A program made the position numbers and the translations under genes. The notes under the pieces were generated by a model, which worked only from the letters and a program-made list of their open reading frames with translations, was not told the origin of the DNA and made no database searches. 20,150 bases of DNA from contig CAZEHZ010000037.1 in NCBI GenBank assembly GCA_964512385.1, positions 1 to 20,150 of the forward strand, given 5' to 3'. The first letter of the stretch is position 1, and every line of letters begins with the position of its first letter. Below are positions 12,906 through 19,320 of this stretch, in pieces. The stretch is from CALXXL01 sp964512385 (GTDB lineage: Bacteria > Verrucomicrobiota > Lentisphaeria > Victivallales > Victivallaceae).

Positions 12906-14810
12906 TCAATAATTCGAAGTTTTCGGCACCATCTTCATGGTGCCGGGAATTACAAAATTCAGTTCCAGCGGCTGACGATAGAGGTGAATAAGGTTTTTAT
13001 AGGTAATCCGGAAACCTTGATAGTCGCCAAGCTTGGAATTATATTCACTATACTCAAGATTGCCGGACTCAAAGGTATATTCGCCATCTTTGCCGGCCGT
13101 TATGCTACGGCTTTGTTCGCCGGCTTCAGCCAGCGTTGCCGGATACCGACCGTGTTGACGATGATAACTTTCCACCTCAAACGCCATTTGCATTATGTTG
13201 TTATGTACCCAAGCCGCTTCGGTCATGCTTAGAGGATGATGCAGCCCACTAGCTATAATATAACGTTTGTTTTTGTCATTTTCATAAATTTTGCCGGTAA
13301 TCAGGTTATAATCCGCCTTGTCCATAATTTGGAACATAGACTTTAACTCTCTTAATTGCTGAATTTTATCATACAAAAAATAGCTATGCATCGGCGTGCC
13401 GAAAAAATTATATAATTCCGCCACAATTTTATCATCCAGTAAACTCAACCAATGATGCTCTTTGCGGTTTTTATAGTTGGCAATAACAGAGTCGGCAAAA
13501 ACAAGCCTTTCTACAGCTTCTTCTCTATACCCGTTTCTTATGCCGGTTAAAAAAAGCGGAGACAAGTTTTGTAAATCGGCTTGAATCTCAACCATATTTT
13601 CCGGCGTCAACCGGCCGGACATCAACATAACGGAAACCGCATCCAAATGAATATTATCTATTTCATAGCTAAATAAAACACTACCGAAAAAACGGTCTTC
13701 AAAACAGGATAGTACAAGGTTGTTACTGCAACGGTAAAGGCGCATGGCTTCGGTAATATCATTCTGCCTTACCGCCTGCATAATGCGGAGGCGATACGTT
13801 CTTATAATGTCCAGGAAACAACCTAAATGCGGCAATAAAACTTCTTGAATTGACTCAACGTCAAAATCCACATTATATAAAACACCGGAGGACGAAAAGA
13901 TTTTATCGTAAGTTTCAAACAACCCGGCATCAGCCGTCATCGCCTGATTAAGCTCCGCCCATTGTTCATCTGAAACCGCATAAAACTGCTCTATTTTGAC
14001 CTTACTGGTCTGCGGTTTGACTTGACTGTCCACCAGATTGGAAAATTCCATATTGGGTGAATTGCCGTAAAAATAGAACTCTTTTAATTCGGCGTTGGAA
14101 AAAGGCGCATTATAAGTTTTCAGCTCCTGTTTGACGGAGTCCATAATATTTTGGGCGTAATATACCGAGTATTCCATAGCTATAAATGTTGCCGACGCCA
14201 ATAAAATGAAGATTCCAATCATAACTTTTTTGCCCCAAGTCAATGGATTCCCGCTGATTAACGGAATTAAGGCTAAAAACAGACCGCCGAAAACCACCAG
14301 TAAAAATTCGAGTCCCCAATTCAAGGCATTTATACTGATCGCAAATTTATAGGTATAAAACTTGCCTATCGTGATTATCAGGCACAATACGGCACACAGC
14401 CCCCACACAATCTGCACATTTTTATGCCGACATCTTACAACTTTATAAAGTATCATTAATACAATAAATAAACTGGCGCCCGGCGCCAAAAAAATTACGG
14501 CTCCCAATAATATTAAACTGGCCTTATTCAGCGGTTGTTCCGGCTCATCCACGGCCAAGACATGGCGCACCCAGACCGGTAACATAACGGCAAGGAGCAA
14601 AAACCCGGCGGCGGCGTACAATCCGGCCGGCATAAACGCCATGGGTAAAACCGAATAAATGTTTCCGCTTGAATATTGCGGAATAACATCATACCCCAAG
14701 CCGATTGCAATCCACAAAACACCAATAATCAGCGTAATCCATGTGAAAAATACGCCCAAAAATGTTCGCTTACCGCTTAACTGCATCTTCTGCTTTAATT
14801 CATCAGTCAT
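12906..14810 (-). CDS. Polytopic membrane protein of unknown function with large soluble C-terminal region
   Basis: A 634-aa protein I do not recognise as a named family. About six hydrophobic spans lie in the first 215 residues (roughly 17-40, 52-80, 97-122, 132-150, 161-185, 196-215). About 420 mainly helical soluble residues follow. Near residue 545 a segment reads MAFEVESYHRQHGRYPATLAE, then an acidic and Tyr-rich stretch (YTFESGNLEYSEYN). The YRxxHGRYPxxLxE pattern occurs in hypothetical planctomycetal and lentisphaeral proteins and, more distantly, in pseudopilin-like domains. The ATG at 14810 has AGGA 7 nt upstream; a GTG one codon before is less likely. It lies 22 nt after the aminotransferase in the same unit, so it may serve glycan assembly or export, but no polymerase, flippase or transferase motif supports that. 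Confidence 0.65.
   Translation of the reverse strand: MTDELKQKMQLSGKRTFLGVFFTWITLIIGVLWIAIGLGYDVIPQYSSGNIYSVLPMAFMPAGLYAAAGFLLLAVMLPVWVRHVLAVDEPEQPLNKASLILLGAVIFLAPGASLFIVLMILYKVVRCRHKNVQIVWGLCAVLCLIITIGKFYTYKFAISINALNWGLEFLLVVFGGLFLALIPLISGNPLTWGKKVMIGIFILLASATFIAMEYSVYYAQNIMDSVKQELKTYNAPFSNAELKEFYFYGNSPNMEFSNLVDSQVKPQTSKVKIEQFYAVSDEQWAELNQAMTADAGLFETYDKIFSSSGVLYNVDFDVESIQEVLLPHLGCFLDIIRTYRLRIMQAVRQNDITEAMRLYRCSNNLVLSCFEDRFFGSVLFSYEIDNIHLDAVSVMLMSGRLTPENMVEIQADLQNLSPLFLTGIRNGYREEAVERLVFADSVIANYKNRKEHHWLSLLDDKIVAELYNFFGTPMHSYFLYDKIQQLRELKSMFQIMDKADYNLITGKIYENDKNKRYIIASGLHHPLSMTEAAWVHNNIMQMAFEVESYHRQHGRYPATLAEAGEQSRSITAGKDGEYTFESGNLEYSEYNSKLGDYQGFRITYKNLIHLYRQPLELNFVIPGTMKMVPKTSNY
12924..12945. 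repeat. Perfect 9-bp hairpin at the junction of convergent genes
   Basis: CGGCACCAT (12924-12932) and ATGGTGCCG (12937-12945) are perfect complements around a 4-nt loop. It lies inside the last codons of the minus-strand gene and 18 nt past the copA stop. Neither side has a T-run, so it is not a standard terminator, but it could stall RNA polymerase or protect 3' ends. Confidence 0.6.
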
Positions 14811-14832
14811 CACTGCATCCTACTTTCTGATA

Positions 14833-15933
14833 TCAGAATTGGTTTATAACTTCAATAATATAATCGGTTTCCGGTTCGCTGAGCACCGGACTCATCGGCA
14901 ACGACAACTCCTGTTGATGGATCGCCTCACTGATTGGGAAACTCCCCCAATTATAACGGCGGCACGCCTCCTGCATATGCGGCGGCACCGGGTAATGGAT
15001 TACCGTTTGAATGCCGTGATGTTGCAGATACGCTTGCAATGCGGCTCGTTCCGGCGTGCGAACGGCAAAGATGTGCCAGACCGGAATCGCCGCCTGAGCA
15101 ACTTGCGGCAACCGGATTTTCGGGTTCGTAATACCGGACAGATAACGCCGGGCAATCACATTGCGGCGTTGATTTTCCGCCGTTAAATTCGGCAGTTTAA
15201 GCCGCAGAATCGCCGCCTGCAACTCGTCCAGACGGCTGTTATAACCTACAAATTTATTCAAATACTTTTGTTCCGACCCATAATTACGCAGAGCTTTCAA
15301 TACTTGATACAACTCTTCGTCATTCGTGGTTATAGCGCCGCCGTCCCCAATGGCGCCCAGATTTTTGCCCGGATAAAAACTATGCCCCGCCGCATTGCCC
15401 AGCGTACCGGCGTAACGATTTTGCCAAGTGCCGCCGTGCGCCTGTGCCGCATCTTCCAGCACTAATAAATTATGTTGTGCGGCCAAGGCGTTGATTTGCG
15501 TCATATCCGCACACTGCCCGTACAGATGAACCGGCAGAATCGCTCTGGTTTTCGGGGTGAGCCGACGGGCGGCATCGGCGGCGTTTAAATTCATGGTGGC
15601 CTCATCCGGTTCGGCCAGAACCGGCGTCAAGCCGGCGTGAAGCACCGCTAAAATGGTGGCGATATAGGTGTTGGACGGCACAATAACCTCATCGCCCAGA
15701 TGCAGTTTGCCCAGAATTTTCCACGCTTCCAAGACTAAATGCAACGCCTCCAGACCGTTGGCCACGCCGACACAGAATTTGGAGTGAAGAAACTTAGCGT
15801 ATTCGGCTTCAAACGCCGCCGTTTCGCCATTTAAAATATAGCGGCCGGACTCCAGCACCTGAAGGATTTTGGCTTGATATTCGGCAAAATGGGCGGCATT
15901 TACGGCCCGGAAATCGTAATATGGAATCTGCAT
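14833..15933 (-). CDS. DegT/DnrJ/EryC1/StrS-family sugar aminotransferase (FdtB/QdtB-like)
   Basis: A 366-aa PLP-dependent aminotransferase acting on a nucleotide-linked keto sugar. Landmarks are VGVANGLEALHLVL, GDEVIVPSNTYIATILA, D161-AAQAH166 for the cofactor pyridine and phosphate pocket, and the Schiff-base lysine K190 in SFYPGKNLGAIGDGGA. NYGSEQKYLNKFVGYNSRLDELQAA is strongly like the dTDP-3-oxo-hexose 3-aminotransferases FdtB and QdtB. With the upstream isomerase, it should convert dTDP-3-oxo-6-deoxyhexose to the 3-amino sugar in the cytosol, using glutamate. The ATG lies 4 nt past the stop of the preceding gene and has no visible Shine-Dalgarno, so it relies on translational coupling. 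Fuc3N and Qui3N products cannot be told apart from sequence. Confidence 0.88.
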   Translation of the reverse strand: MQIPYYDFRAVNAAHFAEYQAKILQVLESGRYILNGETAAFEAEYAKFLHSKFCVGVANGLEALHLVLEAWKILGKLHLGDEVIVPSNTYIATILAVLHAGLTPVLAEPDEATMNLNAADAARRLTPKTRAILPVHLYGQCADMTQINALAAQHNLLVLEDAAQAHGGTWQNRYAGTLGNAAGHSFYPGKNLGAIGDGGAITTNDEELYQVLKALRNYGSEQKYLNKFVGYNSRLDELQAAILRLKLPNLTAENQRRNVIARRYLSGITNPKIRLPQVAQAAIPVWHIFAVRTPERAALQAYLQHHGIQTVIHYPVPPHMQEACRRYNWGSFPISEAIHQQELSLPMSPVLSEPETDYIIEVINQF

Positions 15934-15937
15934 AATT

Positions 15938-16774
15938 TTAACGTTGCTTATAAGTTAAAAATTCGTTATAGTCCCGGATATAGTCTTCATTGTCATATTG
16001 ATGCGACGCCAACACCAACAATACGGAGTCGGCCGTATGTTTATACATGGTGGCCCATACGCCCGGCGGAATGTACAAACCCGTGGCGGGATTGTCCAGC
16101 ACATACTCTTCCCGATGCACACCGTTGTCCACAATCACATTCACACTGCCCGCCACCGACACCAAAAACTGGTGGCACTCCTTATGCGCATGTTCGCCCC
16201 GCACCTGACTGGTGGCAATATTATAGGTATAGAAAATACGTTGCACCTTAAACGGAAATCCGGCATTTAACTCCAACACGCTTAAGTCGCCGCGCAGGTC
16301 GGCAAAACTTGGTATGCTCAGCAGTTCGGCGCCGCATTGCGAGGCGGTTGCCGCCGGATTTTCCGCCATCACCACCGTCGTTTTATCGGTTGCCCCCACA
16401 TAATTGATAATGCGGGCCGGATTACCGCTGACCACCGCAAACGGCGGCACCGGCGAATTTACCACGCTCCCCGCCTCCACAATAGCCGCCTGCCCCACTG
16501 ACGGCGTGTTGATGACCGCATTGGCCCCGATTTTTGCCTGAGCTTCAATTTTAATGCCCTCCATCGCCAGCACTGCGGCGGTATCTAACTGGACATTGTC
16601 GCCAATTACGGTATTTTGGGGGACGATTATTCGCCCGGCCAGCGTAACATTACGGCCGATTATTGCGGAGTCTTCCACACAGCAGAACGGCCCGATATGG
16701 CAGTTTTCACCGATTTTAGCGTTTTCGGCAATTATCGCCGTATGATGAATTTGCTTTGGCAAACTTTTTTCCAT
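15938..16774 (-). CDS. Bifunctional WxcM/FdtD-like dTDP-sugar N-acetyltransferase / 3,4-oxoisomerase
   Basis: A 278-aa two-domain protein. Residues 1-128 are a left-handed beta-helix of hexapeptide repeats (IIAENAKIGENCHIGPF and AIVEAGSVVNSPVPPFAVVSGNPARI), the acyltransferase fold. Residues 152-278 are a cupin of the FdtA type, with VRGEHAHKECHQFLVSVAGS, active-site histidines H195 and H197, GLYIPPGVW, and the ending DYIRDYNEFL. The cupin should turn dTDP-4-oxo-6-deoxyglucose into the 3-oxo isomer, and the helix domain should N-acetylate the amine made by the neighbouring aminotransferase. The helix domain is shorter than in WxcM: the loop normally containing FTND-FPRS is missing, so its transferase activity is uncertain. 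AAGGA lies 8 nt before the ATG. It is the first gene of the minus-strand unit. Confidence 0.87.
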   Translation of the reverse strand: MEKSLPKQIHHTAIIAENAKIGENCHIGPFCCVEDSAIIGRNVTLAGRIIVPQNTVIGDNVQLDTAAVLAMEGIKIEAQAKIGANAVINTPSVGQAAIVEAGSVVNSPVPPFAVVSGNPARIINYVGATDKTTVVMAENPAATASQCGAELLSIPSFADLRGDLSVLELNAGFPFKVQRIFYTYNIATSQVRGEHAHKECHQFLVSVAGSVNVIVDNGVHREEYVLDNPATGLYIPPGVWATMYKHTADSVLLVLASHQYDNEDYIRDYNEFLTYKQR

Positions 16775-16821
16775 AAAAATTTCCTTTCCAATCCGCCTAA
16801 ATCAACTTATGCGGATGCTAT

Positions 16822-16849
16822 ACAATATTACTAATTTTATGGGTTTCAA
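16822..16849 (-). promoter_or_regulatory. Weak promoter for the sugar-modification unit
   Basis: On the minus strand TTGAAA (16844-16849) and TATTGT (16822-16827) are 16 nt apart. The -10 match is poor, so this is tentative. Confidence 0.35.
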
Positions 16850-16974
16850 GGTTGACGATGCTCAGAAAATAAAAAAAATGAAAAAAAGTTGCAAATTATT
16901 TAAAAATTGTCAGAATTTGGCATGGAATTTGTAAGTTGTTCATATTCCCCAAGCGTACAACTTTTTGTAAAAAA

Positions 16975-16990
16975 ACACAATATATTGTGT
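16975..16990. promoter_or_regulatory. NrdR box 1
   Basis: ACACAATATATTGTGT is a perfect 16-bp palindrome and fits the NrdR box consensus ACAC-wATAT-GTGT. NrdR is the ATP/dATP-sensing repressor of ribonucleotide reductase genes. The distance to box 2 is 32 nt start to start, about three helical turns, the usual arrangement for paired NrdR sites. Confidence 0.9.
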
Positions 16991-17000
16991 GAATTTACAC

Positions 17001-17028
17001 TTGACATATCAATATTGAGTGTTAAAGT
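17001..17028 (+). promoter_or_regulatory. Promoter of the nrdD operon
   Basis: Consensus TTGACA (17001-17006), a 16-nt spacer and TAAAGT (17023-17028). The start near 17035 gives a leader of about 45 nt. The whole spacer is occupied by NrdR box 2, so bound NrdR would block RNA polymerase directly. Confidence 0.8.
17007..17022. promoter_or_regulatory. NrdR box 2 (degenerate)
   Basis: TATCAATATTGAGTGT matches box 1 at 10 of 16 positions, keeping CAATAT and the GTGT half. It exactly fills the -35/-10 spacer. The degenerate second site is usual for NrdR pairs and is supported mainly by its spacing. Confidence 0.75.
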
Positions 17029-17080
17029 AATCTGCAATGGGTTATTTGGTGAATAAACTTTTTTTGGTGGGAGCAAGGGA

Positions 17081-19060
17081 ATGACAGACATGAATTTAGC
17101 CCCGTTGAGGGTGAGAAAACGTGACGGACGGGTGGTGCCGTTTGATTTGGACCGCATTAAACTGGCCGCCGCTAAAGCGTTAAAGGCCGCCGGAACCGGG
17201 AATGACCGCATCGCCGAAACCATTGCCAAGGATGTGATGGAAGAATTGATGACCAAAGGCTATACCGCCGAGTCTGCCGAAGTGCCGGATATTGAAATTA
17301 TTCAGGATTTGGTGGAACAGAGTTTTATTCGGCGTGGTTTGAGCAAGGCCGCCAAATTATATATATTGTATCGGGCCCAGCGCGAAAAAGTGCGTACCGG
17401 CAAACAGTTGATGATGGACGTGCAGGACTTGGTCTCCAGCTATATTGACCATGAAGACTGGCGGGTGAATGAAAACTCCAATGCCGGATATTCGTATGCC
17501 AGTTTGCTTAATCACGTTTCCGGCGCCGTTATTGCCAACTATACTTTGGCCAACGTTTACCCGAAAGAGATTGCCGAAGCACACACCAACGGCGATTTTC
17601 ATCTGCACGATTTATCCTGCGGCATTGTGGGCTACTGCGCCGGATGGAGTTTACGGCAGTTGCTGATGGAGGGCTTCCGGGGGCGGGGCGGCCGGGCCAG
17701 TGCGTCGCCGGCCAGACATTTTGACACCGCTTTAGGGCAGATTGTAAACTTTTTGTCTACCTTACAGACCGAATGGGCGGGTGCGCAGGCGTTTAATTCG
17801 TTTGACACTTTTTTAGCGCCGTTTGTCCGGCATGATAATTTATCTTATAAAGACATTAAGCAGAATGTTCAGCAGTTTGTCTTCGGCCTTAACATCGCCA
17901 GCCGGTGGGGACAGACGCCGTTTACCAACTTAACGCTGGACTGGGTAGTGCCGGAGGATTTACGGGAACAGGAGGTGATTATCGGCGGCGAATTGGTGCC
18001 GGACACCTGTTACGGCGATTATCAGCATGAAATGGACTTGATTAACCGGGCGTTTCTGGAGGTAATGAGCGAAGGCGACCGCGACGGCCGCATCTTCACC
18101 TTCCCGATTCCAACCTATAACGTAACGCCGGATTTTAACTGGGACAGCGAAAACGCCAAATTGTTGTTTACCGTTACCGGAAAATACGGTTTGCCGTATT
18201 TCCAGAACTTCATAAATTCTGACCTGCACCCCGGCGACGTGCGCAGTATGTGTTGCCGTTTGCAGATGGACGTGCGGGAGTTGCGCAAGAAAACCGGCGG
18301 ACTTTTCGGTGCCGGCGAACAGACCGGCAGTATCGGCGTGGTAACAATTAACATGCCCCGGCTGGGCTACTTGTCTAAAGACGAAAAAGAGTTCTTTGCC
18401 CGGTTGGACAATTTGATGCGTTTAGGTATGGAGTCGCTGGAAATTAAGCGTAAAGTGGTTCAGCGTTATCTGGACGCCGATTTGCTGCCGTATACCAAAA
18501 CCTACTTGGGTACCTTGAAAAATCACTTCAGCACCATCGGGTTGGTGGGGATGAATGAGGCGTGCTTAAACTTTTTGGGCTGTTCAATATGTGATGAAGA
18601 TGGACGCAAATTTGCGGTAAAAGTGTTGACTCACATGAAGGAAAAGATTCAGGACTTCCAAGCCGCCACCGACCATATTTATAATTTAGAGGCGACTCCG
18701 GCGGAGGGTACCAGCTTCCGTTTGGCCCGCATTGACCGCAAACGGTATCCGGATATTATCTGCGCCGGTGATACCGACCCGTATTATACCAACTCCACGC
18801 AGTTGCCGGTAGGGTACACCAGCGACTTGTTTGAGGCGTTGGATTTACAGGCGCCGTTACAGTCTTTATACACCGGCGGCACGGTGTTCCACAGCTTTAT
18901 CGGCGAAAAAATTGACTCGCCGGAGCTGGTGGCCACGCTGGTAAAACGGATTGCCACCAATTACCGGCTGCCGTATTTTACATTGACGCCGTCATTCAGC
19001 ATCTGCCCGGTGCATGGGTATATTCCGGGGGCTCATGAGAACTGCCCGTTAGAAATTTAA
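17081..19060 (+). CDS. nrdD: Anaerobic ribonucleoside-triphosphate reductase, large polypeptide lacking the glycyl-radical tail
   Basis: The 659-aa class III reductase body reduces ribonucleoside triphosphates to deoxy forms under anoxia. An ATP-cone (about residues 8-100, VRKRDGRVVPFDLDRI) senses dATP/ATP. The barrel follows, with HLHDL, the active-site cysteine pair C391-C392 in RSMCCRLQMD, and GAGEQTGSIGVVTINMPRL. The end reads C642-PVHGYIPGAHENC655-P-L-E-I then TAA. Intact NrdD continues CPxCG-TEVYSRVxGY with the radical glycine; that part is absent here and is supplied by the next small gene. GGGAG at 17069-17073 lies 7 nt before the ATG. Nothing else is missing, so this is a split enzyme rather than a decayed gene. 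NrdR boxes in the promoter indicate control by nucleotide level. Confidence 0.95.
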   Translation: MTDMNLAPLRVRKRDGRVVPFDLDRIKLAAAKALKAAGTGNDRIAETIAKDVMEELMTKGYTAESAEVPDIEIIQDLVEQSFIRRGLSKAAKLYILYRAQREKVRTGKQLMMDVQDLVSSYIDHEDWRVNENSNAGYSYASLLNHVSGAVIANYTLANVYPKEIAEAHTNGDFHLHDLSCGIVGYCAGWSLRQLLMEGFRGRGGRASASPARHFDTALGQIVNFLSTLQTEWAGAQAFNSFDTFLAPFVRHDNLSYKDIKQNVQQFVFGLNIASRWGQTPFTNLTLDWVVPEDLREQEVIIGGELVPDTCYGDYQHEMDLINRAFLEVMSEGDRDGRIFTFPIPTYNVTPDFNWDSENAKLLFTVTGKYGLPYFQNFINSDLHPGDVRSMCCRLQMDVRELRKKTGGLFGAGEQTGSIGVVTINMPRLGYLSKDEKEFFARLDNLMRLGMESLEIKRKVVQRYLDADLLPYTKTYLGTLKNHFSTIGLVGMNEACLNFLGCSICDEDGRKFAVKVLTHMKEKIQDFQAATDHIYNLEATPAEGTSFRLARIDRKRYPDIICAGDTDPYYTNSTQLPVGYTSDLFEALDLQAPLQSLYTGGTVFHSFIGEKIDSPELVATLVKRIATNYRLPYFTLTPSFSICPVHGYIPGAHENCPLEI

Positions 19061-19084
19061 TCAAATAACACAGGAGAAGGAAAA

Positions 19085-19225
19085 ATGGCTATTTGCGGGG
19101 AAAAAACAGAAGTTTACAGTCGGGTATGCGGATATTTTCGGCCGGTGTCCAACTGGAACAAGGGTAAACGCGAAGAGTTTCATGATCGCAAGACTTACCA
19201 GGTAACCGGTAACGCCGTAAAATAA
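19085..19225 (+). CDS. Stand-alone glycyl-radical polypeptide of NrdD (C-terminal domain)
   Basis: A 46-aa protein starting MAICGEKTEVYSRVCGYFRP. It is the C-terminal piece of a class III reductase: TEVYSRV, then the radical glycine G16 in RVCGYFRPV, then SNWNKGKREEFHDRKTY, the typical NrdD ending. C4 in ICG matches the fourth cysteine of the NrdD zinc site, whose other ligands end the large polypeptide. It has its own AGGAG (19072-19076), 8 nt before the ATG, and starts 24 nt after the nrdD stop in the same frame. Its glycine should be activated by NrdG, encoded next, after which it must dock into the large subunit for catalysis. A functional parallel is YfiD/GrcA, a spare radical domain for pyruvate formate-lyase. 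The eight codons between stop and ATG have no NrdD counterpart. Identity is very likely; function as a trans-acting subunit is inferred. Confidence 0.9.
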   Translation: MAICGEKTEVYSRVCGYFRPVSNWNKGKREEFHDRKTYQVTGNAVK

Positions 19226-19243
19226 TCGATTAGGCATAATCGA
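19226..19243 (+). repeat. Hairpin directly after the glycyl-radical gene
   Basis: TCGATTA (19226-19232) and TAATCGA (19237-19243) pair around loop GGCA, beginning right at the end of the stop codon. No T-run follows, so it is not a standard terminator. It may mark the mRNA processing or stability boundary between the reductase genes and nrdG. Its right arm is part of a motif repeated after nrdG. Confidence 0.55.
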
Positions 19244-19253
19244 CAATTATAAC
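19235..19253 (+). repeat. 19-nt imperfect repeat, copy 1
   Basis: This stretch and 20115-20133 share 15 of 19 bases (CATWATCGACWAWWATAAC). The two copies flank nrdG in the same orientation. Confidence 0.5.
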
Positions 19254-19259
19254 TCAAGG

Positions 19260-19311
19260 CAGGCTCCGGCGGGGGGTTACTGTAACAGGGAACCCCAAGT
19301 GCGAGAGCCTG
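19260..19311 (+). ncRNA. Unassigned nested RNA structure upstream of nrdG
   Basis: CAGGCTC (19260-19266) pairs with GAGCCTG (19305-19311). Inside, GGGGTT (19273-19278) pairs with AACCCC (19291-19296), and a small CTG/CAG pair can form in the loop (19280-19288). The G/C-rich nested fold in an AT-rich gap stands out. It ends 9 nt before the nrdG ATG, which has no Shine-Dalgarno sequence in the normal place. The nearest purine run, GAGAG (19303-19307), is 13-17 nt away and partly in the outer stem. It could be a cis-regulatory leader or processing element. I could not match it to a known riboswitch. Confidence 0.5.
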
Positions 19312-19320
19312 AATTTTATT

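Larger units (their letters stand above)
16775..17080. promoter_or_regulatory. 306-nt divergent regulatory region between the sugar unit and nrdD
   Basis: No gene is credible here. It holds a weak minus-strand promoter near 16822-16849 and, for the nrd operon, two NrdR boxes and a promoter between 16975 and 17028. A 7-bp inverted repeat, AAGTTGT (16933-16939) with ACAACTT (16957-16963), lies between them with no assigned role. The rest is A-rich. Confidence 0.7.

Noticed and set aside
12924..12945. Factor-independent terminator for copA
   Set aside because: The hairpin is perfect but no T-run follows on either strand.
19058..19060. Selenocysteine or pyrrolysine recoding at the nrdD stop
   Set aside because: The stop is TAA; Sec uses TGA and Pyl uses TAG.
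19058..19087. Simple nonsense mutation or sequencing error truncating nrdD
   Set aside because: The extra codons between stop and ATG form a well-spaced SD, and the zinc-site pair is interrupted by a non-family linker, not by a single base change. Error is not fully excluded without other reads.
19061..19246. 61-codon minus-strand open frame over the glycyl-radical gene
   Set aside because: The plus-strand 46-aa frame matches a known NrdD tail motif by motif; the antisense frame matches nothing.
19260..19311. Cobalamin riboswitch before nrdG (TTACTGTAAC resembles part of the B12 box)
   Set aside because: The order of conserved blocks is wrong, and the element is far too short for the AdoCbl core.
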